Origin: Polytrichum commune
Taxonomy: Eukaryota > Streptophyta > Polytrichopsida > Polytrichales > Polytrichaceae
Assembly: GCA_950295325.1 (NCBI GenBank)
Contig: OX485803.1
Coordinates: 73,547,554 to 73,611,553, forward strand
DNA length: 64,000 bases
Direction: 5' to 3'
The notes below the pieces were generated by a model. The model made no database searches. It saw nothing but the letters and a program-made list of their open reading frames with translations, and was not told the origin of the DNA. The position numbers were made by a program, and so were the translations under genes. Of this stretch, positions 1 through 11,732 are shown piece after piece (positions within the stretch are counted from its first letter, which is position 1; the number at the start of each line of letters is the position of its first letter).

Positions 1-1680
1 CATGATCCATAGTGTAACTGGCCCTTAGATAGTGAGGGGTGGTGGCCTTGTTCATGGCGGGGTTGTGATTATGTTTAGAGTATTTGAGTACACCTTGTTT
101 TTCCTTATTTTGTCCGTATGGGTGCAGGGATTAATGTCCTACTAGTTGTTGAGTGCGAGTTTCAAGTTGTCATTAGAGAGGGAGAGAGAGAGAGATGTGT
201 TGTGTTGTGTAGATGTAGTTGCATTTTCTTGATGGAGGAAGGATGAAGTTTAAATCTTGTGTGGAGAAGATTATGGTTGGAAGATGTGGACCCCCATCCA
301 ACCCTCATTGTCATGTAATGTGGATCATTCTCGGGGAGGTCACTGGCAAAAATCGTAGAAACAACGTGCAATAAGAAATAGGGTCTAATATATTCATTGT
401 AAATAAATTTTGCAAAAAACATACATATGATATAGAAGTTTTAAAAATAATGAAACATGTATACATGTAAAATACCATCACATATAATGGCCTCTTTTAT
501 CTAGTCAATACATGTAAAATAGCGTGGAAACAATTACTAAGGGTAGCGGGTCTAGGGTAGTGTATGTGCTAGTGGATGAAAAGAGGTAATCTTATGTTGA
601 AAAAAGCTTGGATGGATGACCCCGCATGTTGGCTAGCTTGAATGTTACTGAACCAACGTATCCAATGTGGAGTTAACGTTCTCTACCTATGTGTCGGGAG
701 GGAAAATTTCAAAACATTGTTTGAATTACAATCTTCTTTCCAATTTTCTTTGGTTGTATAAGAAAAATAGGGTATTTTAAAATGATTCTCCCAAAAAAAT
801 CACAATTATTGATAGGGTGTATAAAATACAAGAATTTACCTTTATTTGAAAAATACCATACCTTATAATCTTTTCTGCAAGGTAAATAACCCCCTGATAA
901 ATAAGTCCTGAGCGCACGTGTATGCATTAATATAAGAGGGAATGACCTCCCTGAGGGATCATTATAGGTTGAATGTACCACCCTCTTGCAACAATAACAA
1001 CAATGAGGGGGTGTATGTGTTTGTATTTCTTTAAATGGCAATTTGTGGGAATCAATTATGGTTAGGTGAATTCAATGTAGTGGATTTGAATGTGTTTAGA
1101 TGGAGGTGTTTGGAAGGTTCGTGGGTTTGGAGTCCTTCGATATGCATGCTCTCCCATTATAGGCGGGCAAGGCATGTGCATGGGTTGGTTGGGCAAGTGC
1201 ATGGTAGAAATTAGTCAAGGACAATGTTATTGGAGGTGTATTATGGGGAGGATTTCCCGTTGGTTGGGCATATGGGTGCGATGGTTGGATAGGAGTTTTT
1301 CTTAGATATGGTCTATTCCTTATTGTGTTTATGGAAATGTGGGGCTTTTAGGAGAGGATGTTTGCAATTGGCTAATACATGGGGCCATGTACTAATTTGG
1401 GGAGAATATTGTGCGATAGAAAGGGAGAATGGGAAGGTATTTTAGGACCGGAACATGTGTTGTGGCAATGGCCCATACATTTGTCGTTGCAAAATTTGAG
1501 TATTTGAGTGATGTAGGAGGTTGTGATACCTGGGTATTCCCAAAAGGCGTTGGAGAGATCGTTGTCTAGATTGTCATTCTCAATCCATTTTTGTGGTTTT
1601 TTTTAAAAAAAAAATCACTTTTTTTTTTCATTTTTTTGGGTGCCAGTGACTTAGTTTGTGAGGTATTGTATGTAGAAGAA
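1..1680. other. Intergenic, repeat-derived, no gene seen
   Basis: No exon with a recognisable domain is visible. The plus strand is G/T-rich, so the minus strand is A/C-rich, the composition of the LINE fragments elsewhere in the window. The stretch is therefore probably the downstream part of the minus-strand LINE remnant at 1690-2260 plus unrelated repeat DNA. Confidence 0.4.
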
Positions 1681-1689
1681 GGGGAATTG

Positions 1690-2260
1690 TGCGCTTAGGT
1701 TGTGTATTGACCTAGCCCATATGTGTTGGCTATGGAGGTACATGTGGTAAATGTGGATGGCTTACTGTTAGGTGGTGCTAAAGGGGTAATGGCTCATGTT
1801 TGGTGAGGTCATCGGCCATGTCGTTGCCCTGCATGTTGGTGTGTGAGTGGACTTTGTTAGTGCAGGTGGGATGGAGGTGGTCTCAAAATTTGAGACCTAT
1901 GGCTTCTAAGAGGAATTTGTTCAAGTGGTGTTTATGGCTCCATGTATATATATATATATATTTTAAATATTTTTAAATATTTTTTAGTAGTTGTGGACAA
2001 GGTACGTAGAGACAAGGTTCTTCGTGAACATGTAGGTGGGGGTGCAATAGCGAGGTGGATTTGTGAATGGCCATAAGCTCAGCTTGTAGGATGTTTTGCC
2101 TCCTGGGAGACATAGGGCTAGTTTGGCATCATGGAAGAAACACAAACCTTGTAGCCAACTTGGGTTTGGGTCTCACCTTCTACAACCAAGCCATCATGGT
2201 ATATGCTTTGATGCAGGGAAAATTTCATGTTTGGGGTGTTTGGAAAGGATGGCAAAGGAA
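1690..2260 (-). mobile_element. LINE fragment with RNase H remnant
   Basis: On the minus strand, two blocks resemble the RNase H domain that follows reverse transcriptase in some non-LTR retrotransposons. Near 2060-2085 the residues AELMAIHK match the segment carrying the catalytic Glu. Near 1801-1854 the residues VHSHTNMQGNDMADDLTKH match the usual H..(x)GN..AD.L block carrying the last catalytic Asp. The frames are broken by stops and by a T/A-rich insertion around 1945-1990. The A/C-rich sense strand matches the LINE pieces further along. This is a dead fragment, in the orientation opposite to the other copies. Confidence 0.5.
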
Positions 2261-2261
2261 T

Positions 2262-2295
2262 TGTGTGTGTGTGTGTGTGTGTGTGTGCGTGCGCG
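2262..2295. repeat. (GT)n microsatellite
   Basis: A run of about 17 GT dinucleotides that decays into GC/GT at its right end. Confidence 0.9.
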
Positions 2296-3020
2296 TTCAC
2301 CAAATGGTTTTTCTTTTTCTTTTTCTTTTTTCTAATTGCGGGGCAAGGTATGCATATGGGTGTGGTGTACGGAGGACGTTAAATACCCCCCCACGAACTT
2401 TTCGGGGGGAATATTCTGTCAAGGGCAGGGTTTCGACATTTTTCCTGCACCCGCCCGAAAATTGCTGCCCGCCCGCCCGATTTAAAAAAAATAAATTTGT
2501 ACTTGGGTTTTTGAAGGCTACTTGTCCACATATCCCATATTGAGTGCACTTCATTTTCAAGGTCTCAAATCCAATATATATGTTCACTTCCATTGAGTAA
2601 ATAAGCAATTGACTAGAGATTTCATTTTCGAAGTGAAACCGCCAATAAAGCATGTAATTAACTTGGAAGTCAAAAATATTACAAAATCCTCATTAGCACA
2701 GAGGTTATAATTTTTGTCACTTACAATTCAAAGGGACTTTGTCATTCTAAAATGAAACTAAAATTAATGATTTATTTTTTATTTTTGAATAGATAGAAAA
2801 TGCAAGAGAGTTGTTGAAAGTGCCCTTACTTGGATAACGATTGGTTATGTAGATAGTGCCATGCTCACACTAAAGTTGGTCGCTACTCCTTGGCAGTAGA
2901 AAGAGTCCCTCTTAATAGGGATTTAATTTAATTTAATTTATATTTTTGGTTGGAATTTACTACTATTGGTAATTTTTTTTTTATCATACTCATAATAACC
3001 TCTTGGATGTAGTGTCCTGT
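2296..3020. other. Intergenic, nothing recognised
   Basis: AT-rich DNA with a G/C-rich patch at about 2385-2480 and short homopolymers. No domain, tRNA or clear transposon end was seen. Confidence 0.5.
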
Positions 3021-3181
3021 AATTTCACCCATTCACTTCACTGCATACAAAAGATAAACTACTTTAGGGTTTAGGGGATTAAAACTTTGAGAAGAGAGGA
3101 GAAGGATGAGAAGGAAAAGGGAAAGTTGCAGAGAAAGGGGAACATTGTCGTTTAGGGTTTGGGAGGCCATTGCACGTGGCC

Positions 3182-3301
3182 ATGGCCAGCAATCGCCATG
3201 GCCGCTCTCCTCCCCTGTTTCGCCTCTCCTCTTCTCTTCTCTTTCCTCATCAATCTCTGTTCCCCACCTCACCAATAACCTTGTCTCGTCTCGTAAGTTA
3301 G
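3182..3301 (+). promoter_or_regulatory. Possible uORF in the 5' leader of the Mpv17-like gene
   Basis: A 39-codon reading frame starting ATGGCC lies in the C/T-rich leader upstream of the Mpv17-like gene. It is Ser/Arg/Pro-rich, like a transit peptide. It contains a good donor-like GTAAGT at 3293-3298 just before its stop. The acceptor-like AGs I could find near 3440-3464 do not join it in frame to the main start at 3466, so an N-terminal extension is not supported. It may be an upstream ORF or part of a leader intron. Confidence 0.25.
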
Positions 3302-3465
3302 TAGATTCCGAAATCGTTGGGAAAAAAACATCACAATTTCCTGATTTGGTCATCCCGCCGTGTGTGTAAGTAAGTTGAAGAACCTGCGAGTTGGGGACGT
3401 GAAGAAGAGATGCGGACGGGTGTTTATTATTTTGATTAGTAAGTATTGGAAGCAGCCATCCAGCG

Positions 3466-5990
3466 ATGGCAGGAGTGGGAGGATGGCGAGGCGTGTGGGC
3501 ATGGTACCAGACGAAGCTGGCACAGAAGCCCGTGCGGACGCAAATGGTGACCTCGGGGATTTTGTGGGCGACAGGGGATGCCATTGCGCAGTCCATCAGC
3601 CGGGGCATGGAGCGACGGGCAGCTCACAACTCCAAAGACGTCTCGCCATCGTCTGCCACTACTGTAAGTTGTTCTCAGAGCGTCTCCAACAATCACTGTA
3701 AAGTGATTCTCCCAATAATCGGCTTGCAAAGTGTTTTGGGCAATGCCGGATGCTCATCTCATCCATATAGTTCATATCATAAACCTTGATTGGTCACCGA
3801 TTATTGAGAGAGAGAGATACAACCCTCTAAAGTCCTTGTTTAAAGTCGAAGGTAGTCGAAGGTAGTCGAAGGTGGGTAGGGGTTTAGAGGGATCCCTCTC
3901 TCCCGATAATCGTGGGCAATAAAGATCAATGATATACATGGACTTTATCCTCAGCTCTTATCGCCTGCCAGGGCTGTAAGTTGTTCTGAGACTAACTCCT
4001 ATGGTCTCTGTACGAATGGTTCTCTCAATAAATCGGCTTTCAAATTTTATATCTGCTACCATACTGTAATGAACACCTCGGTGAAGAGAGTGCGGCCGCA
4101 AAATGGGTTTCAAAACAGATGGCTTAAGGTCTCAATCAAATCGGCAAAAACAGAGAAGGCAGAGAGCTTCTCCAATAATCACTGTAAAATTATTCATTTT
4201 TTGGGGGCCAATGCCACGTGCTCATCTCACCTGTAAAGTCCATAAATATCATAAATCTTCATTGTGTGGTTTATCTTCATTGGCCTTTCATGATTATTGA
4301 GAGGGAGACAACCCTCTAAAGTTTGCGGTCACTCGATTTCAAGGGTGGGTTGGGGTTTAAAGGGTTGTCTCTCTGTCAATAATCGGTGGCCAATGAAGAT
4401 TTATGATATATATATATACATATATGTGTGTGTGTGTATTTCCAACAATCACTGTAAAATGTTTCTCTTGGTAATAGGCTTTCAAGTTTTTTGGGCCAAT
4501 GTCGCATGTTCATCCCACCCATAAAATCCACACACACACACACACACGAGCTGATGGGAAGCAGGTTAGGAGGTTTATGGTTTAGGTCATTTTTGACTGT
4601 CCTCTGTGCAGTTACATTTGTGGTGTCAAAACTTTGGGTGTTCTCAGAATTATTTTAAAGAGAATTCTGGTCGGAAAGTGGAGATGGCCTACATTGGTTG
4701 CTGAATTTGTGTGACTATGAGATTTATCAATATAGCATAATGCTGACTCAATTCAATGTAATTTTCATGGGGAAGAGATGATGTCCTCTCAAAGTCTCTT
4801 AGGGTGAAGCAAACATGCAAACACATCCATCAGAAAATGTCATATGATCCAACAGATTGCATCAGAAAGTTCTTTAATGATGTGCATAATTTCTTCCCAT
4901 GGAAATTACTTTAGATAATGGTCATTGGGTGGATCCAACTTGTGGCCACCCAGTGGCCATTGTTTATTACATAAAGCTGAAGCTTCTTAGAAGCTGGATT
5001 TGGTTTTCAGTTTTGTTCATGCCTGGATCCATAATGTGTCAATATTTAAAAATCTTGGAGCCTGTAATTTTTTTCAGACAAGAGATGATCTGGTGTAGCA
5101 GGTGATTGATAGGCATAAAGTGGAGGAATCGTCTGAAGGGACAGATTGGAGGAGAGTAGCACTTGCCAGTTCTTTTGGTATCGGCTTTGTAGGACCTGTG
5201 GGCCACTTTTGGTAAGCAACCAGTTTACCATGGTTTACATTCTCTAATCATCTCATGGCCATCACTAGACAGATTCAATTAGTGTTCAGCCTTTATTGAT
5301 ATCCAGTGTGTTTGAATATTTTTTGTGTACAAGTGGAAACAAAATTTACTTCTTATGTCCCAGTTCCTGGTTCATGTACTGGTTAGCTAATACTGCAATT
5401 GTTGATGGTATCTGTGTTAGGTATGAGGCACTGGAGCGTGTTTGTATCAATGGCTTAAAGCTTAGACCAAATTCAGTACGATTTATTGTCACAAAGGTTT
5501 TATCAGACACCTTCATATTTGGACCAGTGCACTTGTTAGCCTTCTTCACCTACATGGGATTAGCTTCCGGAAGGCCATGGGAATTAGTGAAGCAGGATGT
5601 CCAGCGTGACTTTATACCCACATTTATGACAGAGGGAACAGGCTGGATGTGTGTACAGGTCAGAAAATATTCCTCGCCCCATTTTCCAAAGGTTTTTCGT
5701 GTATTTTATAATGGTTGTGGGGATTGCAGTTATAGTTCAAGAATTAAATAAATTGGATATTGATTTGTCATCAATAATATGCAATTATTAAGGTGATTTT
5801 TCTCTTGGGCGTGCAGGTGGCAAATTTTAGATTGATTCCAGTAAGGCACCAACTTCTGTACGTGAATTGTTTTTGCTTGGTGGATAGTGCATTTCTTTCA
5901 TGGGTAAAGCACCAAGATGATGCTCCTTGGAAGAAATACCTGACAGGCTTGGTCTCAAGAAGCCCTGCTGGAACAAGTTCGACTTCATGA
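3466..5990 (+). CDS. Mpv17/PMP22-family membrane protein
   Basis: Four exons, join(3466..3663,5102..5211,5421..5658,5817..5990), give 239 residues ending in TGA. Junctions are ACT|GTAAGT, GCAG|GTGATT, TTTG|GTAAGC, TTAG|GTATGA, ACAG|GTCAGA and GCAG|GTGGCA, and all phases agree. Family marks are WAWYQTKLAQKPVRTQ near residue 13, GDAIAQ near 37, GPVGHFWYEAL at 97-107, FGPVHLLAFFTYMG at 136-149, and NFRLIPVRHQLLYVN at 185-199 followed by a hydrophobic segment and SW. Layout and length closely match the Arabidopsis At3g24570 type (about 235 residues), which supports the start. Family members are four-helix proteins of peroxisomal or inner organellar membranes, linked to membrane permeability and stress; which membrane is not decidable here. 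The tail after KKY is divergent and Ser-rich. Intron 1 (1.4 kb) is full of foldback repeats. Confidence 0.93.
3774..3935. repeat. Foldback element, copy 1, in Mpv17 intron 1
   Basis: Both ends are inverted copies: ATATCATAAACCTTGATTGG at the left, and a right end that is its imperfect complement, ending ATCAATGATAT. Inside, the arm GATTATTGAGAGAG...CCCTCTAAA is mirrored by TTTAGAGGG...CCGATAATC. The whole unit of about 162 bp can fold into a long hairpin. It is closely related to 4246-4409. Confidence 0.75.
4246..4409. repeat. Foldback element, copy 2, in Mpv17 intron 1
   Basis: The 19-bp termini ATATCATAAATCTTCATTG and CAATGAAGATTTATGATAT are perfect inverted repeats. The inner arms GATTATTGAGAGG.. 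and ..CTGTCAATAATC also pair. A flanking unit with the signature TCCAA(C/T)AATCACTGTAAA occurs next to each copy (about 3687 and 4171) and again at 4441. The intron therefore looks like a small cluster of one MITE-like family. Confidence 0.75.
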
Positions 5991-7216
5991 TCCAAAGAGT
6001 TAGGTAAAAGGTTAAAGCTCATCAGTGTGCTCATGTTCCAAATTTTTGTGTATTCATTCAAATGAGGTTTTAGTTTCCTGACTGAGTTGTCTTGACAATT
6101 GCTCCTTAGTGACTCCTCAAAAGCATGTGGAGTCTAGTGAAATGAATACATCCTCCCAAGGAGGCATTTGTTTTCTAGCATTTGATACGGGAGCCAAACG
6201 CTCTACTTTCAATAAAATATCTTCTGATTCTTCTTCATTGGTACATAACATTCCTCATCCTTTATATTGGTGGTGTGGTGGCCTCTTTGTGGGATGCTTG
6301 TAATGTCATGGACACCGAAATTTTCCTTTTCTTCTTCCTTTTCCTTTCAAAACTGAGATTATTCCTTCCAAGTCAAGAAGAGAGATGTTCTTAAATCTCA
6401 CACACATACAAATGGTGCGGATTGTTATATTATTGTTGTTTCCTTTTAGATAGATTTGACCAAACTTGCTCTATCCTTGTCAGTCTGTTTTTGCAACTGC
6501 CATGGAGATAATGTCATGTCTACCCTTTGGAATACTTTGGTAAATTGTTTTTTAATTACAGATTTTGAGTTTGTTTCAAGGGTTGAGGCAGTCTAAGGAG
6601 GTGCTTGCAAACCTACAAACTAGCAACACTTTATTGGATATATCAAAGTGATTCCCATGATATATAAGTATCACACTTCATGAGCTCAGATAGAACAATT
6701 TATGTCTATTCAACAAATCCAAAACACTCGGCTTGTGCTCAATTGCTCAATATTTTTTAATGCATCAGAGATATAGTGGTGTTCATGGAGACTCTAGATT
6801 TCTATTTGATTCACATACACCTCCACATGGACCTCCGTGCAGTCAAAGAAAATCTTGTAATATTTAGATTATGTGATGCCTATTTGATTCACATACTTTG
6901 TCACAGAATGGCAGGCTAGCAGCAGGAACAATCACCTTGGGATGCCAATGCACTTAATTGAGAATGAGTCAAAACTACTCTGACTATTATAATGCATCCT
7001 TACGCACAACACCATGAAGACTTGTGGGCTGTCACTGCAGCAATAACATCCACTGGAATTTGAGTGGTGCATGAATAGGTGTGGATCTAAGAACAGACAC
7101 CAAAAGACATGTGGTAACTTAGATTGAACTCAATCCAAAATTTTGTTAACCACTCATGCCTCTGAAAATTCATATCAGTTCAAGGTATGCTCCAAATTTT
7201 TGTGTGATGGAACTTA
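5991..7216. other. 3' flank of the Mpv17-like gene and intergenic DNA
   Basis: This holds the presumed 3' UTR followed by AT-rich sequence. No exon or transposon end was recognised before the MITE at 7217. Confidence 0.5.
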
Positions 7217-7732
7217 GGGCCTGTTTAGACTTGGGGCAAGGCCATTGGGAATGATGGCCAATATGTCCCATGTGGCATGCAAATCGGCCCCCAAGGCCAT
7301 TAATAAGAAAGTAACCTAACTCCATTCATTGCTTTCATGTGTAAACCTATTTAGGTGGGGTTGGGGCCATTTGGAGGCTGCAATTATGAGAGGTTCCAAC
7401 GTACTCATGAACTATTCTATGGATAATGATTAAAGTATAATAAATTTAGAATTTCTCCCCTCCTATTCAATGCTCAAAGAATAAACTACTACAAGCAAAT
7501 AAAAGCTCTAACAATGGCCTCAACTAAAGGGAAAGAGTCCACAAGGTTGGGAGCTCTCTTTTCCAAGGCTTGAGGCCATTGTCATGATGAATAAAATAAT
7601 TTATTTGTTAATTGGCCCCAACTCATGATGTAAACTTGAAGAGGCGAGTCCCAACCTCTCTACCAATGAGAGGAGTGGATTTCTTTCACCCCAACCCATT
7701 TTTGAGCCTTGACTCCAAGTCTAAACCCGCCC
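7217..7732. mobile_element. PIF/Harbinger-like MITE (516 bp)
   Basis: The left end GGGCCTGTTTAGACTTGGGG and the right end, read from the other strand as GGGCGGGTTTAGACTTGGAG, form terminal inverted repeats. TTA lies immediately outside both ends (7214-7216 and 7733-7735), the target duplication expected for PIF/Harbinger elements. There is no coding capacity inside. Confidence 0.8.
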
Positions 7733-8289
7733 TTAGATTCTCCATCTACATTCACGGATCAACCAAAATTTAGAATTCGCAAATTGGAGTTGAATTCTAT
7801 GGCAAAAAAAAAAAAGTCCATTTAAGATCCTTGCACTTAATGTGGAAGCTTGCATGGTTATCTCCACCACGCCGTGGTCGTCCTCCACCATCACCACCCC
7901 CCAAAACCATCACTAGGTGGATCCTATGTGGGCCTTATATGGTCAACCTTCAGGACCCAATATTTGAGTGCTCTATGGCAATCCTTGGAGTTACAAGTAG
8001 CTGCTAAAAAGAGATGTAAAGATCCGCTGCACAATAGAGTTATCTGCAAAGGAACGCAGACGAAACCCTCTTTTCGCAGTCTGTACCTGCTTTTGGTAGA
8101 ATTGCGGTAAAGTTGCCCAGTTTGAAGATGCTGGGAAGGTGGCCCGCCGACCTGCTACCCCAACCTGTCGCAGTTGGGACAGGATTAAGCAAAGTCGAAG
8201 TTGAAGAACCTAGTTACTCCGAAGTTGAGGGACTCCATACTCCAAATTGGTAGAATTTAGACCATGTAGATTGCACTGGTGAATGAATC
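7733..8289. other. Intergenic, no recognised gene
   Basis: A reading frame of about 86 codons starting near 7850 (His-rich near the start) has no recognised similarity and no splice support. I do not call it a gene. Confidence 0.35.
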
Positions 8290-8516
8290 AGTGTTCAGGG
8301 AGATTTTGGGCATAATTGGTCAAAATCCTAGTGTTTTCCAAGTCCAACCGGTTACATATTGTCATCTTTCGGTTCTTCTCCATTAATTTGAGGTAAATTC
8401 TATAGATTCCTCTTCAACAATCAGTAATTTTCCTGAAGTCTTGAACTTCAACCAGATATTTCTCAAACTCAACCGGTTCATCTGCAAACTAGCGGTCAGT
8501 TCTCCCCATTCATTGG
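8290..8516 (+). repeat. Dispersed ~225-bp repeat, copy 1
   Basis: Shares long blocks with 35515-35739 and, inverted, with 60872-61078: AGTCCAACCGGTTACA, CATCTTTCGGTT, ATTTTCCTGAAGTCTTGAAC, and a right end with the TTCTCCCC block. The left end of the better copies reads TCCGGGGA and the right end TCTCCCCG, a short inverted pair, suggesting a MITE-like unit. Confidence 0.75.
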
Positions 8517-10020
8517 AATGAATGGGTTGTGCATGAATTTCAGCAGAAAAAGTAACCATTGCGGTGCTAAGCAAGTGAGTTTTGGCACAACTGGCTTTCA
8601 GGCTTAATCTTCATAGCTTCAATTCCTCATGTTTGATAACCTCCTATCGTCAAGTTTCTCAGGCTGAATTGAGATCCAGATGATTTTCATTGAATGAAAG
8701 AAACCATGCTTGGTCATCTACAATTTCTCCGGTTATGACAAAAGTACCTCAAATTCAAGTGAAGTTGAAGTGCTGAAGTCGAAGTTGAAGAACCTGGTTA
8801 CTTAGAAGTTGAGGGACTCTGAACTCTCCGCCCTTCACCAAACCTTTACAACTCTTGCTGAAACTCACTTTGAACCCTATACTTGAGAAATCTAAGTCTA
8901 GCATGCAAAACAGGACGCAAAGTTCCAATGCTCGAAATTGGAATTTTCAAACTTTGAACCTAAAATCAGAATTAGACATCAAGACATGTTGCTGAAACCA
9001 GAACCAAACCCAAAGTTTGATCCCTCTTTGAGGGACTTTACAGAAAACTCTAATGCTTTGCCACATCTCCTTAAAAGGTTCCATTTGGCCTTCCTCTAAT
9101 CTCAGTAGGAAATAATAATCATGCACAACTTGGCAGGTAGCCACGAGCTTAGTTCAACCAATGGCCATAGTTTAACCTAATGTTCTATTCAATAGGCCAC
9201 TTAGGCTTGTATGTTGAAGCTAACTGGCTATTGGTAGGATAACGTTGTGCAATTGAGTGATATTCATTACTTCAGAGCAGGATCGACTGCATCCAAAGCA
9301 GTCTGGTGCTACAAGCAGAGCTTCACTCGCATCACATTGTTGATATCTTAGTCCCTGATGGCCAGATATACAAGTTGTTTCAAAAATATGGTGGATTGAG
9401 CCTTCTATACAAATTGCCCAAGGCAGGAGGATGCCTAAACATAACTGGGCTATGTCACCCTCCTGCCTTGCACAAAGTTTACCCAGAGGGTGACAAAATG
9501 TATCAATAGCAGAAACAAAATATTCTCAAGATATTTGACCCAATTCCTGTACCCAAATTTTCTCCAGTGCAGGTAATTCATAACCTTGAAGCTTAGTTTA
9601 GTGGAAGTGAGGTAGCCACAACTATTTGAGTTCAAGTGAGATGAGACAAGTGAAGATAAAAGCACAGCACTTTCAAATAATAAATACAGGGCATAACCTC
9701 ATTTCTACATATTCCATGTTCTGATGGCTGTCATCAACATAGAGATTTCTAAGTGGGCTCTGAATAACCTTGACTATCTGTGTCACAAAGTGCTAGGCTG
9801 CTATGACCTTCAGGACGCAGTCAACTTGTTGACCACTGCCTGCACCACTAACCTCTTACCTGATTCCTAATTACAAATGGATAGGAGCTCAATGAAGTTT
9901 AAACATCTAGCCTTGAGCTAAGGTACACAAACAGGGAACCGAGCCCACAATCCTGTTGATGAAGCTTGTCTGGAACCAGAATGTACAAAAACAGAACTTA
10001 CTTCTCATGACATGTTCAAT
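8517..10020. other. Intergenic and 3' flank of the TPR-MBL gene
   Basis: No supported gene. A frame at 9306-9509 has no recognised domain. Around 9424-9475 a CTCCTGCC-type motif recurs in inverted orientation. A second, partial GAAGTTGAAGAACCTGG repeat pair occurs at about 8200 and 8785. Confidence 0.4.
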
Positions 10021-11732
10021 TCAATGGCCATGCATGCGCAACCATTGATCTTGTGCCATCGGCTTCAAGAAACCCCGAGCCTTCTCCTGAGCAATAGTGG
10101 TGTATGGCCCTCCATAGTCATGACCTGGGTATACCCGTGTGTTTGATGGCAAACCCGCAAGCTTCTTCTGTAAGCTGCTGTACATAGCTTTGGAATCACA
10201 ATCTGGTAGATCCAAACGTCCACAACTACCAATGAAGAGAGTGTCACCTGAAAAACAAACAACTGCATCAGAGCTATACAACACAATATTACACTACCCC
10301 AGATTTTAAAACATCTGGAGTGATGGGAGACATTACGGAGAGTGAAGTACATTAGAACCAGTCAATCTGAATAAAAAAGCTATGAAATTCGAGCTAGTTT
10401 TCAAAATGGAATCTTCCTTCGAACACAAGGAAGGGTAGCCCTTTATAAGATTTATGTGGACGTGAAACCCTAACCAGTAGAAAACTCTCCCTCAACCTGC
10501 TCCTTTCAAAGATAAGTTGTGGAACAGAGTGGTAATGCAAGCAGCAGTAACTCAAATGAACATCGCCGAGACGCTCACATTGACAAAATGGAAACAATCA
10601 AGAGAAAGGAGAAAACGAGCTGACATAGCGAGGACTACTGAGACTACGTATACCAGCATCCACGTTTCTTCTTTCCAGAATAGTCAGAATTGAGTTCACT
10701 TGAATTATCCTCTCTGTAATCCACACCACCACTGCCCATGACAACAAAAACTACCTATTCGAAAAATCCATTTCAGAAATTCGAGTTTCGACCATCTCGG
10801 AGAATGAACAAAATACCTGAGATCAAGATGTCTTCCTCTGGCTGCGAAATCTGGATACATTGACTACCAGGAGTATGTCCCGGAGTGTGGATAAACTTTA
10901 GCTTCACACCACCGACAGAGACCTCAGCAGCATCCTCAAGCAATTCCATGTTCTCAGACGGAACACCGTTGGCTTTCATCACAGTGGCAGCCTCATGCTT
11001 GTTAATATACACAGGCAGCTTATCCTCAACCGCGAGTTCCCTGATCCCAGGCACTTTGATCCCAAGCTGATCAAAGGGAGGGGGAGGAGTACCCCCCGTA
11101 TGGTCAAAATGGTAATGTGTCACCACAGCTCCAACCAGTTTCATACTCTCAGCTGCAAGAAACGCTCTAATGCCTTTCACATCCCACGCCCCATCCACCA
11201 CAACAGCCTCCCGCGTCCTCGCATCGCCAACCAAATACACATAATTCTGCATCTGCTTAGCGCTGCTAAATATCTGCCGTTCGATAATATTCGCAGGATT
11301 GATGCAAAAATCACGCCCCGCCAGCAGCTGCCGGAAGTAGAACCCTCCCGTAGCCATAGCTTCCCGCGTTAGGGTTACCTTCTTCTTGATGGTTGCGTCC
11401 TCCGGTGCGAGCTCGGATGCCTTCACATACGCTTTCTCTGCACCGCAATAGTCTTTCGATGCAAACAAAGCCTCCCCTAGCCGGAAATGTCCCTTACTCC
11501 AGTCAGGGTTTTTCTCCACCGCTCGGTTCGCCTCCGTTACAGCCTCAGCTAGGTTTTGTAGCTTCAAATTTGCGAATGAGCAGTTGCTGTGAAGCGCGGC
11601 GACGTCAGCTGCGGAGTGGTTTTCAGTTGCGGCTTGGATGGCGCGAGTGTAGAGTGAGGCGGCCGCCGCGAAGTCGCCCTGCCGGACCGCTTGGTTGCCC
11701 TGCTCCTTCAATTGCTCCATGGGCATCGCCAT
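10021..11732 (-). CDS. TPR domain fused to a glyoxalase II-like metallo-beta-lactamase
   Basis: Two exons, complement(join(10021..10247,10817..11732)), encode 380 residues; the junctions TCAG|GTATTT and TCAG|GTGACA agree in phase. Residues 5-115 are about three tetratricopeptide repeats (EQGNQAVRQGDFAAAASLYTR; YCGAEKAYVKASELAP), a protein-docking module. Residues 130-360 are a metallo-beta-lactamase fold: metal motif THYHFDH at 205-211, HTPGHTPGS at 282-290, bridging Asp in GDTLF (307), and final His in YPGHDYGG (348). These are the metal ligands of hydroxyacylglutathione hydrolases (glyoxalase II), which hydrolyse thioesters such as lactoylglutathione. The substrate is not shown by sequence, and the glutathione-binding C-terminal domain of classical glyoxalase II is short or absent. 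No transit peptide is evident, so a cytosolic location is inferred. An intron of 569 bp separates the last two metal-ligand blocks. Confidence 0.9.

Noticed and set aside
3182-3465. N-terminal transit-peptide extension of the Mpv17-like protein
   Set aside because: The acceptor-like AGs found near 3440-3464 do not join the upstream frame to the main start in phase, and the internal start matches the family's usual N-terminus.
3033-3608. 191-codon minus-strand frame opposite the Mpv17 first exon
   Set aside because: It is antisense to a well-supported exon and its C/T-rich leader, has no domain and is explained by composition.
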